7,039 nt of DNA from NCBI GenBank assembly GCA_937875715.1, contig CALEHZ010000386.1, forward strand, positions 1-7,039, read 5' to 3'. Below the pieces are notes generated by a model. It had not been told where the DNA came from. It was given only the letters and a program-made list of their open reading frames with translations, and made no database searches. The position numbers were made by a program, and so were the translations under genes. Below are positions 1 to 4,301 of this stretch, in pieces. Numbering within the stretch: position 1 is the stretch's first letter; every line of letters begins with the position of its first letter. The stretch comes from an uncultured Campylobacter sp. (GTDB lineage: Bacteria > Campylobacterota > Campylobacteria > Campylobacterales > Campylobacteraceae).

Positions 1-33
1 GAATTTTTTGAGATTTTGCCAAAGCTACTGGGC

Positions 34-49
34 GAATTTTATAAAATTC
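34..49. repeat. In-facing palindrome GAATTTTATAAAATTC
   Basis: A perfect 16-bp palindrome, the commonest member of the intergenic repeat family here. Exact copies of this core occur at 34-49, 122-137, 3832-3847, 4114-4129, 4211-4226 and 6970-6985, all outside genes. This copy also sits inside a larger imperfect hairpin: GGCGA+TTT at 31-39 (with one bulged A) can pair with AAATCGCC at 64-71. Confidence 0.85.
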
Positions 50-80
50 AATTTAGAAAATTCAAATCGCCACATTGTTG

Positions 81-118
81 ATAATCCATAAAATTCAGCC
101 TTGAATTTTATGGATTAT
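81..118. repeat. Out-facing perfect hairpin, 17-bp stem, GCCT loop
   Basis: Positions 81-97 are the exact reverse complement of 102-118, separated by the tetraloop GCCT. The inner 8 bp are AAAATTCA/TGAATTTT, shared with the hairpins at 3878-3915, 4178-4217, 435-456 and 6998-7017. The outer arm ATAATCCAT/ATGGATTAT is specific to this copy, apart from the CCAT/ATGG segment shared with 4178-4217. No downstream T-run is evident on the plus strand beyond TTTT at 118-121, so terminator function is uncertain. Confidence 0.85.
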
Positions 119-120
119 TT

Positions 121-138
121 TGAATTTTATAAAATTCA
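121..138. repeat. In-facing 18-bp palindrome TGAATTTTATAAAATTCA
   Basis: A perfect 18-bp palindrome lying two bases after the hairpin at 81-118. The same 18-bp sequence recurs at 3831-3848. The hairpin-then-palindrome arrangement resembles 4178-4226, where the two elements overlap. Confidence 0.85.
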
Positions 139-156
139 TCTAGCTAGGTACCCTGA

Positions 157-177
157 AAAATTCAGTGTTTGAATTTT
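157..177. repeat. Out-facing short hairpin of the AAAATTCA family
   Basis: AAAATTCA (157-164) and TGAATTTT (170-177) form an 8-bp stem with a 5-nt loop. This is one base longer than the 4-nt loops seen in the other out-facing copies, and the outer arms do not pair well. It looks like a degenerate member of the family. Confidence 0.6.
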
Positions 178-393
178 CTAAACTTTCTTAAAAAAGCTAG
201 ATTTAATAGCAAAAAGTTCTATCAAAATTTTATTAAATTTAATAAGAAAATCTGCCAAAAACTAACAACAGCATAGAGAGCGAATTCACTCATTTAAAGA
301 CTGCTCTTAGGGTTCATTCTGGGCTAAATTTGGAAAATAAAATGAAATTTATTTCACATTATTTTGTAATAAAAAAATGAAGAAAAATAAAGG

Positions 394-423
394 CAAAAAG
401 TGGAATTTCATCCCCACTTTTTG
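394..423 (-). terminator. Probable (possibly bidirectional) terminator of the five-gene operon
   Basis: CAAAAAGTGG (394-403) is the reverse complement of CCACTTTTTG (414-423), giving a 10-bp stem with a 10-nt loop. The G+C part of the stem (GTGG/CCAC) is followed by a run of five T on both strands, so it could stop transcription in either direction. It lies about 70 bases beyond the stop of the last operon gene at 492 and is the best terminator candidate there. The inference rests on shape only. Confidence 0.5.
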
Positions 424-434
424 ACCATTAAGCC

Positions 435-456
435 GAAAATTCAAGTTTGAATTTTC
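435..456. repeat. Out-facing hairpin of the AAAATTCA family
   Basis: GAAAATTCA (435-443) pairs with TGAATTTTC (448-456), a 9-bp perfect stem around the loop AGTT. It has the same AAAATTCA-N4-TGAATTTT core as the hairpins at 81-118, 3878-3915, 4178-4217 and 6998-7017. It lies 36 bases past the stop codon of the gene ending at 492 and may act as an mRNA 3' end structure. Confidence 0.6.
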
Positions 457-491
457 TAAAAATTAAAATTGCTTTAGAATTATTTTTGATT

Positions 492-1604
492 TTAATAATT
501 TTTCAAATCAAATTCTTTTTTATCAATAGGTTCTAGCACAATTGCGCTGTAGTGGTTTGCTGGTGTTTCAACTGATATAAAATCTTTTAATAAACTACTT
601 TCATTTTGTTCTGAATATTCTGTACCTTCATTTACTGCAAAGTACCCGCTAAAATATCCCAGCATTTGAAGCTCTAATTTTTCTGTTGTATAAACTTTAT
701 TTTCACAAATATTTGCTAATTTTGTTACTAGCTCATCTTTTGGAAATAATTTTTTAATTTCTTGCGTTCTGCCAACTACCCATTTATACTCTTTGCCTTT
801 ATTTGAAATCTTATCTATGATAAGTTCATCAAAAGGATAATTTGCTTTTTCATTATCAAAGTCTTTATAGCATTCGTGGCAATGATATCTAGCAAAAGCA
901 CCTTTTTCTAAATAATATACTGGTGCATTTTTATAAATATTAGCAAATACAATAAAGTCTTTTCTTTCTTTTTCTGTGTTTTCATAGCGCGGATAGTTGG
1001 TATATGTTACTTTATACTTATTTTTAAGTATTTCATCAAATTGATACTCAACTGCGTAATTAACATAATCTATTACAAATGCTGCTATTTCAAAATAAGC
1101 AAGTTCAAACTTAGATGGAAAATATTTCTTTTTATCAAAAGGGGCTTTACTGCGATATTTAGATATTAAATCGTAAGCAGTAGGTAGATTAAAGGCTTTA
1201 AACTGTTCTAAATAAAAATCCTTATCCATAATATCATTAATATACTCATCATTTTCATCTACAATATTAACCATCCCCACGCCATAATCATTTTGAATTT
1301 GCGGAATTCCATTTTCAGCAAAAAACTCATGATAATCTTGCGAAGATAGTATATTTATATTATCTACACTAGGATTGGGACAAAAACCTATATTTAGTTT
1401 TACAAAATTTCCACGATTGCCATCTATAAATTTAAATAGCTCTTGTAAGTCATTTTTATTTTGCAAGACTATTTCTAGTTCGTTCACTTTTTTCTTTTGC
1501 AAATTAAACAAATCTGGAAAAAATACCGCTATAAAACCGATAGCCGCCACCACAAAGCTAGTAACTGAGCCTAAAATTACTTTCTTTTCAAATTTTATTG
1601 CCAT
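492..1604 (-). CDS. Uncharacterised single-pass membrane protein with a shared N-terminal anchor (370 aa)
   Basis: I do not recognise this family. Residues 9-30 form one hydrophobic helix, flanked by KFEKK before and QKKK after, so membrane orientation is not clear from charge. The rest, about 330 residues, is soluble-looking and rich in Lys, Asp, Glu, Tyr and Phe. Visible cysteines are C75, the pair in HCHEC (241-245, a CxxC) and C300; metal binding is possible but unproven. The first 39 residues are the same as those of the upstream gene (1619-2188) except residue 2, and the ends also resemble each other (EFDLKNY versus DIKLKDY). AAAGGAG lies 6 bases before the ATG, and the upstream stop is only 14 bases away, so this is the last gene of the operon. 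Base composition is visibly more AT-rich than in prfA. Function unknown. Confidence 0.85.
   Translation of the reverse strand: MAIKFEKKVILGSVTSFVVAAIGFIAVFFPDLFNLQKKKVNELEIVLQNKNDLQELFKFIDGNRGNFVKLNIGFCPNPSVDNINILSSQDYHEFFAENGIPQIQNDYGVGMVNIVDENDEYINDIMDKDFYLEQFKAFNLPTAYDLISKYRSKAPFDKKKYFPSKFELAYFEIAAFVIDYVNYAVEYQFDEILKNKYKVTYTNYPRYENTEKERKDFIVFANIYKNAPVYYLEKGAFARYHCHECYKDFDNEKANYPFDELIIDKISNKGKEYKWVVGRTQEIKKLFPKDELVTKLANICENKVYTTEKLELQMLGYFSGYFAVNEGTEYSEQNESSLLKDFISVETPANHYSAIVLEPIDKKEFDLKNY
1510..1595 (-). repeat. 86-bp direct repeat, copy 1 (anchor-coding)
   Basis: This stretch is identical base for base to 2094-2179. It encodes residues 4 to 32 of the 370-aa protein, namely the pre-helix lysines and the whole membrane helix. 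Similarity continues with mismatches through the QKKK segment on one side and through the start codon and ribosome binding site on the other. Identity at synonymous positions points to recent duplication or gene conversion. Confidence 0.95.
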
Positions 1605-1618
1605 TTTTGCTCCTTTAT

Positions 1619-2188
1619 TTAATAATCTTTTAGTTTGATATCTCGCTCATCTACTTTCTCAAAACTAAACTCCGTTATTCCTTGATTAAAGCCACTTCCA
1701 ATATAATAAGCATAGCCATTAATTATAATTGTCCCCTTACCATAGCATTTGCCTTCTTCTTTCCCCCATTTGTCCCAACCAAACATATCGGCAGGAAACC
1801 TATAAATAGTTGTGCCACTATCTGGCATAGTAGAGCCATCATAGAATACATTATAAGCTAACTCATCGTTAGTTTCTAGTTGTACTATTGCATCTTCCCC
1901 TTCAATTTTTGCTTTATAACCATTTTGGCATTCAACACAGCAAATTTTTATGTTATACAAATGAAGATCTTTATCTTCTTTTGTATTTTGTCCACCTATG
2001 ATTTTTTCTATTTCCTTGTGAAAATTTTCAGCAGATTGTGGATCGCTTATTTCATAAGAAAATTCTTTTATTTTTTTCTTTTGTAGATTAAATAAATCTG
2101 GAAAAAATACCGCTATAAAACCGATAGCCGCCACCACAAAGCTAGTAACTGAGCCTAAAATTACTTTCTTTTCAAATTTGATTGACAT
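1619..2188 (-). CDS. Uncharacterised single-pass membrane protein, paralogue of the 492-1604 product at its N-terminus (189 aa)
   Basis: Function not recognised. Residues 9-30 are a single membrane helix identical to that of the downstream 370-aa protein; the body (about residues 42-189) is different and shorter. It contains ICCVEC at 82-87 (a CxxC with an adjacent Cys), C148, and an aromatic, Trp-rich patch at 136-142. Faint similarity to the larger protein remains: a helix followed by a Gly-containing turn and a strand leading to Cys near residues 56-84, and a C-terminal GY...GSGF...SFEKVD...LKDY segment. The larger protein may therefore be an expanded version. AGGAG at 2194-2198 overlaps the stop codon of the preceding lipoprotein gene, so translation of the two is probably coupled. 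Fourth gene of the operon. Confidence 0.85.
   Translation of the reverse strand: MSIKFEKKVILGSVTSFVVAAIGFIAVFFPDLFNLQKKKIKEFSYEISDPQSAENFHKEIEKIIGGQNTKEDKDLHLYNIKICCVECQNGYKAKIEGEDAIVQLETNDELAYNVFYDGSTMPDSGTTIYRFPADMFGWDKWGKEEGKCYGKGTIIINGYAYYIGSGFNQGITEFSFEKVDERDIKLKDY
2094..2179 (-). repeat. 86-bp direct repeat, copy 2 (anchor-coding)
   Basis: Identical to 1510-1595, at an offset of 584 bp in the same orientation. It encodes the membrane anchor of the 189-aa protein. Homologous recombination between the copies would delete 584 bp and fuse this gene's ribosome binding site and start to the body of the 370-aa protein, keeping the reading frame. Confidence 0.95.
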
Positions 2189-2196
2189 TTTTTCTC

Positions 2197-2520
2197 CTAA
2201 TATTTAATTTCTCCTCCCAAAACAAGTTTAGGTTTTCCACTTTTTATGTTAAGCAATCTAAACATCACTTCTTCTTGTGGACCTTCTATGCCATCAATTG
2301 TAGTAACACCTGACATTTTGCATACTACATTTGTGCCATCATTTTTAACAATTTCTGCTTTGCCATAATTAAATTTTACACCTGGAGCGCCATCTAATCC
2401 AGCTTCTTTTATTATTTGCTTTTCCCAAGCACCTTTATTTTCTTCACATATATTATCGCTACTGCCATTACAAGCACTAAAACCTATAACACATATTATT
2501 AAGTAAAGATATTTTTTCAT
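2197..2520 (-). CDS. Small lipoprotein of unknown function (107 aa)
   Basis: The N-terminus is a typical type II signal peptide: KK at 2-3, a hydrophobic core (about 4-15), then GFSAC with Cys17 as the predicted lipidation site. Position -3 of the lipobox is Phe, less usual than Leu. After Cys17 comes a short Asn/Ser/Asp linker (NGSSDN), so export to the periplasmic side is likely; sorting to the outer membrane cannot be settled here. The mature part is about 90 residues with two further cysteines (C25, C67) that could form a disulfide, and looks like a small beta-rich domain. AAAGGAG precedes the ATG with good spacing. It is the third gene of the operon, 21 bases after the TM2 gene, and its stop (TAG) overlaps the next ribosome binding site. 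I do not recognise the family. Confidence 0.85.
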   Translation of the reverse strand: MKKYLYLIICVIGFSACNGSSDNICEENKGAWEKQIIKEAGLDGAPGVKFNYGKAEIVKNDGTNVVCKMSGVTTIDGIEGPQEEVMFRLLNIKSGKPKLVLGGEIKY

Positions 2521-2541
2521 TTTATTCTCCTTTTGTTTATT

Positions 2542-2889
2542 TTAATATCCAGAAAGCACCATATTTAGCTTCATAAAGTTATCTCTTTGAATTCCTTTAT
2601 AAACTAAAAACCAATCAACTACAACCCAAATAAAACCAATTACAATGAATATAGAAAGAAATTTCAAAATTCCAAGTCCTATATCGCCTTTGTAGAATCT
2701 ATCTACACCAAAACCACCAAAAAGCAAGCCCAAAATAAGCCCAATTACTGGGCTTTTTAGCTCGACTAATGCTAGGCTTGTGATTTTATCATCTGGGATT
2801 TTTTCTAATCTACCTTGCGCAGCTATTAGTTCGTTTGCTCCGATTTTGCCTTGTAAAGATATTAAAAAATTTTGTGCTGTTGGTGTCAT
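2542..2889 (-). CDS. TM2-domain membrane protein (115 aa)
   Basis: The C-terminal two thirds match the TM2 domain (PF05154) by eye: a first helix at about 47-61 ending in LFGGFGVDRFYKG (56-68), then a second helix at about 71-97 with IGFIWVVVDWF (84-94). The conserved DRFY turn (63-66) and the Asp in the second helix (D92) are present. The first 45 residues are a soluble segment of helical character with no motif I recognise. The biochemical role of bacterial TM2 proteins is not established. The start has AAGGA upstream and lies 12 bases after the stop of the DUF2628-type gene, so the two are probably co-transcribed and may form a membrane complex. Second gene of the operon. Confidence 0.9.
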   Translation of the reverse strand: MTPTAQNFLISLQGKIGANELIAAQGRLEKIPDDKITSLALVELKSPVIGLILGLLFGGFGVDRFYKGDIGLGILKFLSIFIVIGFIWVVVDWFLVYKGIQRDNFMKLNMVLSGY

Positions 2890-2901
2890 TTTTATCCTTT
2901 C

Positions 2902-3408
2902 TTAATATGCATCTACGCTATTTAAATCGCCCATAAGAGCACCAAAAAATGAAAGCATAGCGATAGAGACTATCACGCCAATTACCGAGAGAGCAACAGC
3001 TACATAAATAGCCCATTTAGCCACGCCAGACATTTGCATAAAGAGCATTTCGTTGTTCATATCAAGTGCTTGTTCAAAGCGTTTTATTACAAAATATTTG
3101 CCAGCAAGAGGTGCTGCCAACATAATTAGAAAACCTAATATAGGTATCCAACCAAGTAGAATTATAGCCGCTAGATAAATCAACGCCTCTTTATTTAGCT
3201 TTCTATAAAACAAATACCACATATTGCCAAAAAATCCCCACCAAGACCAAGTTGGTGAAAATTTAAGCCCCATTCTCATACCATTGTTAAAAAACTTCTC
3301 GGCTGCTTGTGCGTAAATCTCTACCTTATCTGGCGTTTGCAAATAAGCTAAAAGTTTTTCTCTTAGAAGTTGTGGGTTTTCAAACACAGCTTTTGTCTGC
3401 TCTGTCAT
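2902..3408 (-). CDS. DUF2628-type membrane protein (168 aa)
   Basis: The stretch WSWWGFFGNMWYLFYRK (54-70) is the signature I associate with DUF2628 (PF10947): an aromatic, partly buried segment followed by an Arg-Lys and a hydrophobic hairpin. Hydrophobic segments then run at about 75-103 and 131-157, so two to three membrane passes are expected. The N-terminal 45 residues are soluble and helical. Family function is unknown. This is the first gene of the five-gene operon: AGGAG at 3416-3420 precedes the ATG and a TATTAT box lies at 3444-3449. Codon and base composition look closer to the core genes than the last two operon genes do. The family assignment is from memory of the pattern. Confidence 0.85.
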   Translation of the reverse strand: MTEQTKAVFENPQLLREKLLAYLQTPDKVEIYAQAAEKFFNNGMRMGLKFSPTWSWWGFFGNMWYLFYRKLNKEALIYLAAIILLGWIPILGFLIMLAAPLAGKYFVIKRFEQALDMNNEMLFMQMSGVAKWAIYVAVALSVIGVIVSIAMLSFFGALMGDLNSVDAY

Positions 3409-3415
3409 TTTTTTT

Positions 3416-3449
3416 CTCCTTAATTTGAAAAATGTGAAGCGGAATAATA
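3416..3449 (-). promoter_or_regulatory. Probable promoter and ribosome binding site of the five-gene operon
   Basis: Reading the minus strand, TATTAT (3444-3449) fits a -10 box. Transcription would start near 3437, giving a leader of roughly 30 bases that includes AGGAG (3416-3420) before the ATG. A second TATTAT lies upstream at 3485-3490, inside the second direct-repeat copy. No clear -35 is seen, as usual for Campylobacter promoters. The -10 overlaps the end of direct-repeat copy 1 (3448-3468), so a protein bound there would interfere with RNA polymerase. Confidence 0.5.
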
Positions 3450-3499
3450 CGACATTTTTTCTAAATTTAACCTAAATTTACGACATAATATCTAAATTT
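3448..3499. promoter_or_regulatory. Candidate operator: 21-bp direct repeat at 31-bp spacing
   Basis: TACGACAT-N5-CTAAATTT occurs twice, at 3448-3468 and 3479-3499. All 16 outer positions match and the 5-bp centres differ (TTTTT versus AATAT). The 31-bp period is close to three helical turns, so both sites would face the same side of the DNA. An extra CTAAATTT half-copy lies at 3472-3479, and a looser TCTAAAAT at 3510-3517. The array sits between the HTH gene and the divergent operon and overlaps the operon's predicted promoter. Binding by the neighbouring HTH protein is inference. Confidence 0.55.
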
Positions 3500-3531
3500 T
3501 AGTTTAAATCTAAAATCGTTAATCTAACAAA

Positions 3532-3726
3532 ATGAAATACACAATGCAAGACAAAGCGAGAATACTTCGCATAACGACTAGGACATTACAAAGGTGGCGC
3601 ACGACAAAGCCTGAGCTATACGCTATAATTGAAAGCGCCTTTAAGCTGCGAGAGCTAGCAAACAGCGAGTTTGAAATCACAAAAGAAGTAAAAGAAACCT
3701 TGCTAGAAAAAATTCCGCCAAGCTAA
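3532..3726 (+). CDS. Small helix-turn-helix DNA-binding protein (64 aa)
   Basis: The N-terminal part reads as a helix-turn-helix: first helix about 4-12 (TMQDKARIL), turn RIT, and a recognition helix about 16-23 (TRTLQRWR) rich in Thr, Arg and Gln, followed by KPELYAIIE. This resembles the short MerR/excisionase-type HTH seen in many small Campylobacter proteins. Residues 27-60 look like one or two further helices, perhaps for dimer formation. It is divergent from the five-gene operon, with 123 bases between start codons holding a direct-repeat array, so it may control the operon and itself. There is no ribosome binding site before the ATG at 3532 or before the in-frame ATG at 3544. Either a leaderless transcript (TAAAAT at 3512-3517 could be a -10) or weak expression is possible. 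Orientation and start are moderately secure. Confidence 0.7.
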   Translation: MKYTMQDKARILRITTRTLQRWRTTKPELYAIIESAFKLRELANSEFEITKEVKETLLEKIPPS

Positions 3727-3771
3727 AATTTTACATTTTTTAAAAAATTCAAAACTAGAAAATTCGTATTT

Positions 3772-3792
3772 ACTTAGCTATATTAGCTGAGT
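3772..3792 (+). terminator. Possible terminator after the HTH gene
   Basis: ACTTAGCT (3772-3779) and AGCTGAGT (3785-3792) form an 8-bp stem with one U-G pair and a 5-nt loop. It is followed by TTTATGCTTTTT. It lies 46 bases past the HTH stop codon. The T-run is interrupted, so the call is tentative; the stronger hairpin at 3878-3915 is an alternative. Confidence 0.35.
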
Positions 3793-3830
3793 TTTATGCT
3801 TTTTACGCTATTATAAGATCTGTGGCAAAA

Positions 3831-3848
3831 TGAATTTTATAAAATTCA
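3831..3848. repeat. In-facing 18-bp palindrome TGAATTTTATAAAATTCA
   Basis: Perfect palindrome, identical over 18 bp to the one at 121-138 on the other side of the operon. Confidence 0.85.
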
Positions 3849-3877
3849 AAAGGTAAAAAATTGATTGAAAAAATTAC

Positions 3878-3915
3878 AAAAGCTAGAAAATTCAGCCTTG
3901 AATTTTCTAGCTTTT
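3878..3915 (+). terminator. Perfect 17-bp hairpin with GCCT loop and T-run; repeat-family member and likely terminator
   Basis: Positions 3878-3894 are the exact reverse complement of 3899-3915, around the loop GCCT, the same loop as the hairpin at 81-118. The inner 8 bp are the family core AAAATTCA/TGAATTTT; the outer arm AAAAGCTAG/CTAGCTTTT is specific to this copy. On the plus strand the stem ends in CTAGCTTTTTT, a good U-tract, so it could terminate the HTH transcript; the symmetric A-run (3878-3881) gives a shorter U-tract in the other direction. Confidence 0.55.
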
Positions 3916-3940
3916 TTGCTACAAAAACTGCGGCGAAGGA

Positions 3941-3964
3941 TTTGAATTTTTTAAAAAATTCAAA
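3941..3964. repeat. In-facing 24-bp perfect palindrome
   Basis: TTTGAATTTTTT followed directly by its reverse complement. The centre is TTTTTTAAAAAA instead of TTTTATAAAA, a variant shared with 4241-4276. Confidence 0.85.
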
Positions 3965-4113
3965 CCACCACAGACAAGGTAAAAAAGTTTAAAAAATTCA
4001 AAACTAAATTTTTTGAAATTTATAATGAGATTTTATTTCCTAGCTCGCTGACTGCCACGATTTTCGCAAACAAAAATTTTGCAATGAGAAAATAGGCAGC
4101 AGTAAATAAGAAA

Positions 4114-4129
4114 GAATTTTATAAAATTC
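4114..4129. repeat. In-facing palindrome GAATTTTATAAAATTC
   Basis: Exact 16-bp copy of the family core, with no pairing in the flanking bases. Confidence 0.85.
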
Positions 4130-4177
4130 ACCCAATAGAATGTAGCAGAAAATCAACGCTGAATTTTTTTAAACTTA

Positions 4178-4226
4178 AAAATTCCATAAAATTCAAGCAT
4201 GAATTTTATGGAATTTTATAAAATTC
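4178..4226. repeat. Compound element: 18-bp perfect hairpin fused to an in-facing palindrome
   Basis: Positions 4178-4195 are the exact reverse complement of 4200-4217, around the loop AGCA. The inner CCATAAAATTCA-N4-TGAATTTTATGG (4184-4211) also occurs at 86-113 with loop GCCT. The right arm runs straight into GAATTTTATAAAATTC (4211-4226), so the sequence can fold as either of two mutually exclusive structures. Confidence 0.85.
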
Positions 4227-4240
4227 AGCTTTTAGAGCAA

Positions 4241-4276
4241 TTTCTTTGTGAATTTTTTAAAAAATTCACAAAGAAA
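4241..4276 (-). terminator. 36-bp perfect palindrome downstream of prfA
   Basis: Positions 4241-4258 are followed at once by their exact reverse complement at 4259-4276. The arm reads TTTCTTTGTGAATTTTTT, so the centre is TTTTTTAAAAAA. It lies 25 bases past the prfA stop and is probably the 3' end structure of the rpsT-prfA transcript, although a T-run after the stem on the minus strand is lacking. It is the longest perfect palindrome in the window and carries the family half-site TGAATTTT. Confidence 0.55.
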
Positions 4277-4301
4277 CTCAAAGTTTAGAAATTTAAAGCT
4301 T

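Larger units (their letters stand above)
1..491. other. Gene-free, palindrome-rich intergenic region
   Basis: No convincing coding region is visible on either strand; the longest ATG-started frames are very short and lack ribosome binding sites. The stretch is AT-rich and contains several palindromes and hairpins built on the half-sites AAAATTCA and TGAATTTT (listed separately), an unrelated 16-bp palindrome of A/T at 230-245, and a probable terminator at 394-423 for the operon ending at 492. The middle part, about 246-340, shows no structure I can interpret. A gap this long is unusual in a compact Campylobacter-type genome. Confidence 0.75.
3727..4301. other. Gene-free, palindrome-rich intergenic region
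   Basis: The region lies between the 3' ends of the HTH gene (plus strand) and prfA (minus strand), so it needs terminators but no promoters. No supported coding sequence is seen. It holds at least six palindromes or hairpins of the AAAATTCA/TGAATTTT family, listed separately, and a probable terminator at 3772-3792. The part at about 4020-4110 shows nothing I can interpret. It mirrors the region at 1-491, so the HTH gene and five-gene operon are bracketed by similar repeat-rich DNA. Confidence 0.75.

Noticed and set aside
230..245. 16-bp A/T palindrome TTATTAAATTTAATAA as an operator
   Set aside because: Only A and T, not near any promoter or gene start, and unlike the other repeats; chance is a sufficient explanation.
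342..380. Tiny ATG-started frame of 12 codons on the plus strand
   Set aside because: No ribosome binding site, no recognisable peptide, and it lies in repeat-rich DNA.
1..491. tRNA or other structured RNA gene
   Set aside because: No cloverleaf, CCA end or known RNA motif is visible; the hairpins belong to the palindrome family.
1375..1638. Open frame of 87 codons on the plus strand
   Set aside because: It lies opposite the 370-aa gene, has no ribosome binding site, and its protein is a composition shadow (Phe/Ser/Lys-rich) of the antisense frame.
1880..2086. Open frame of 68 codons on the plus strand, Phe-rich
   Set aside because: Antisense to the 189-aa gene; the hydrophobic look comes from the complement of Lys/Glu codons.
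492..2188. Toxin-immunity pair of the polymorphic toxin type
   Set aside because: The constant N-terminus with variable body invites the idea, but no toxin motif, secretion domain or immunity partner can be recognised.
3532..3726. Antitoxin of a toxin-antitoxin pair
   Set aside because: No adjacent small toxin gene; the neighbouring genes are divergent and membrane-bound.
3831..4276. CRISPR array
   Set aside because: The repeats are short palindromes at irregular spacing and in mixed orientation, with no uniform repeat-spacer units and no cas genes.
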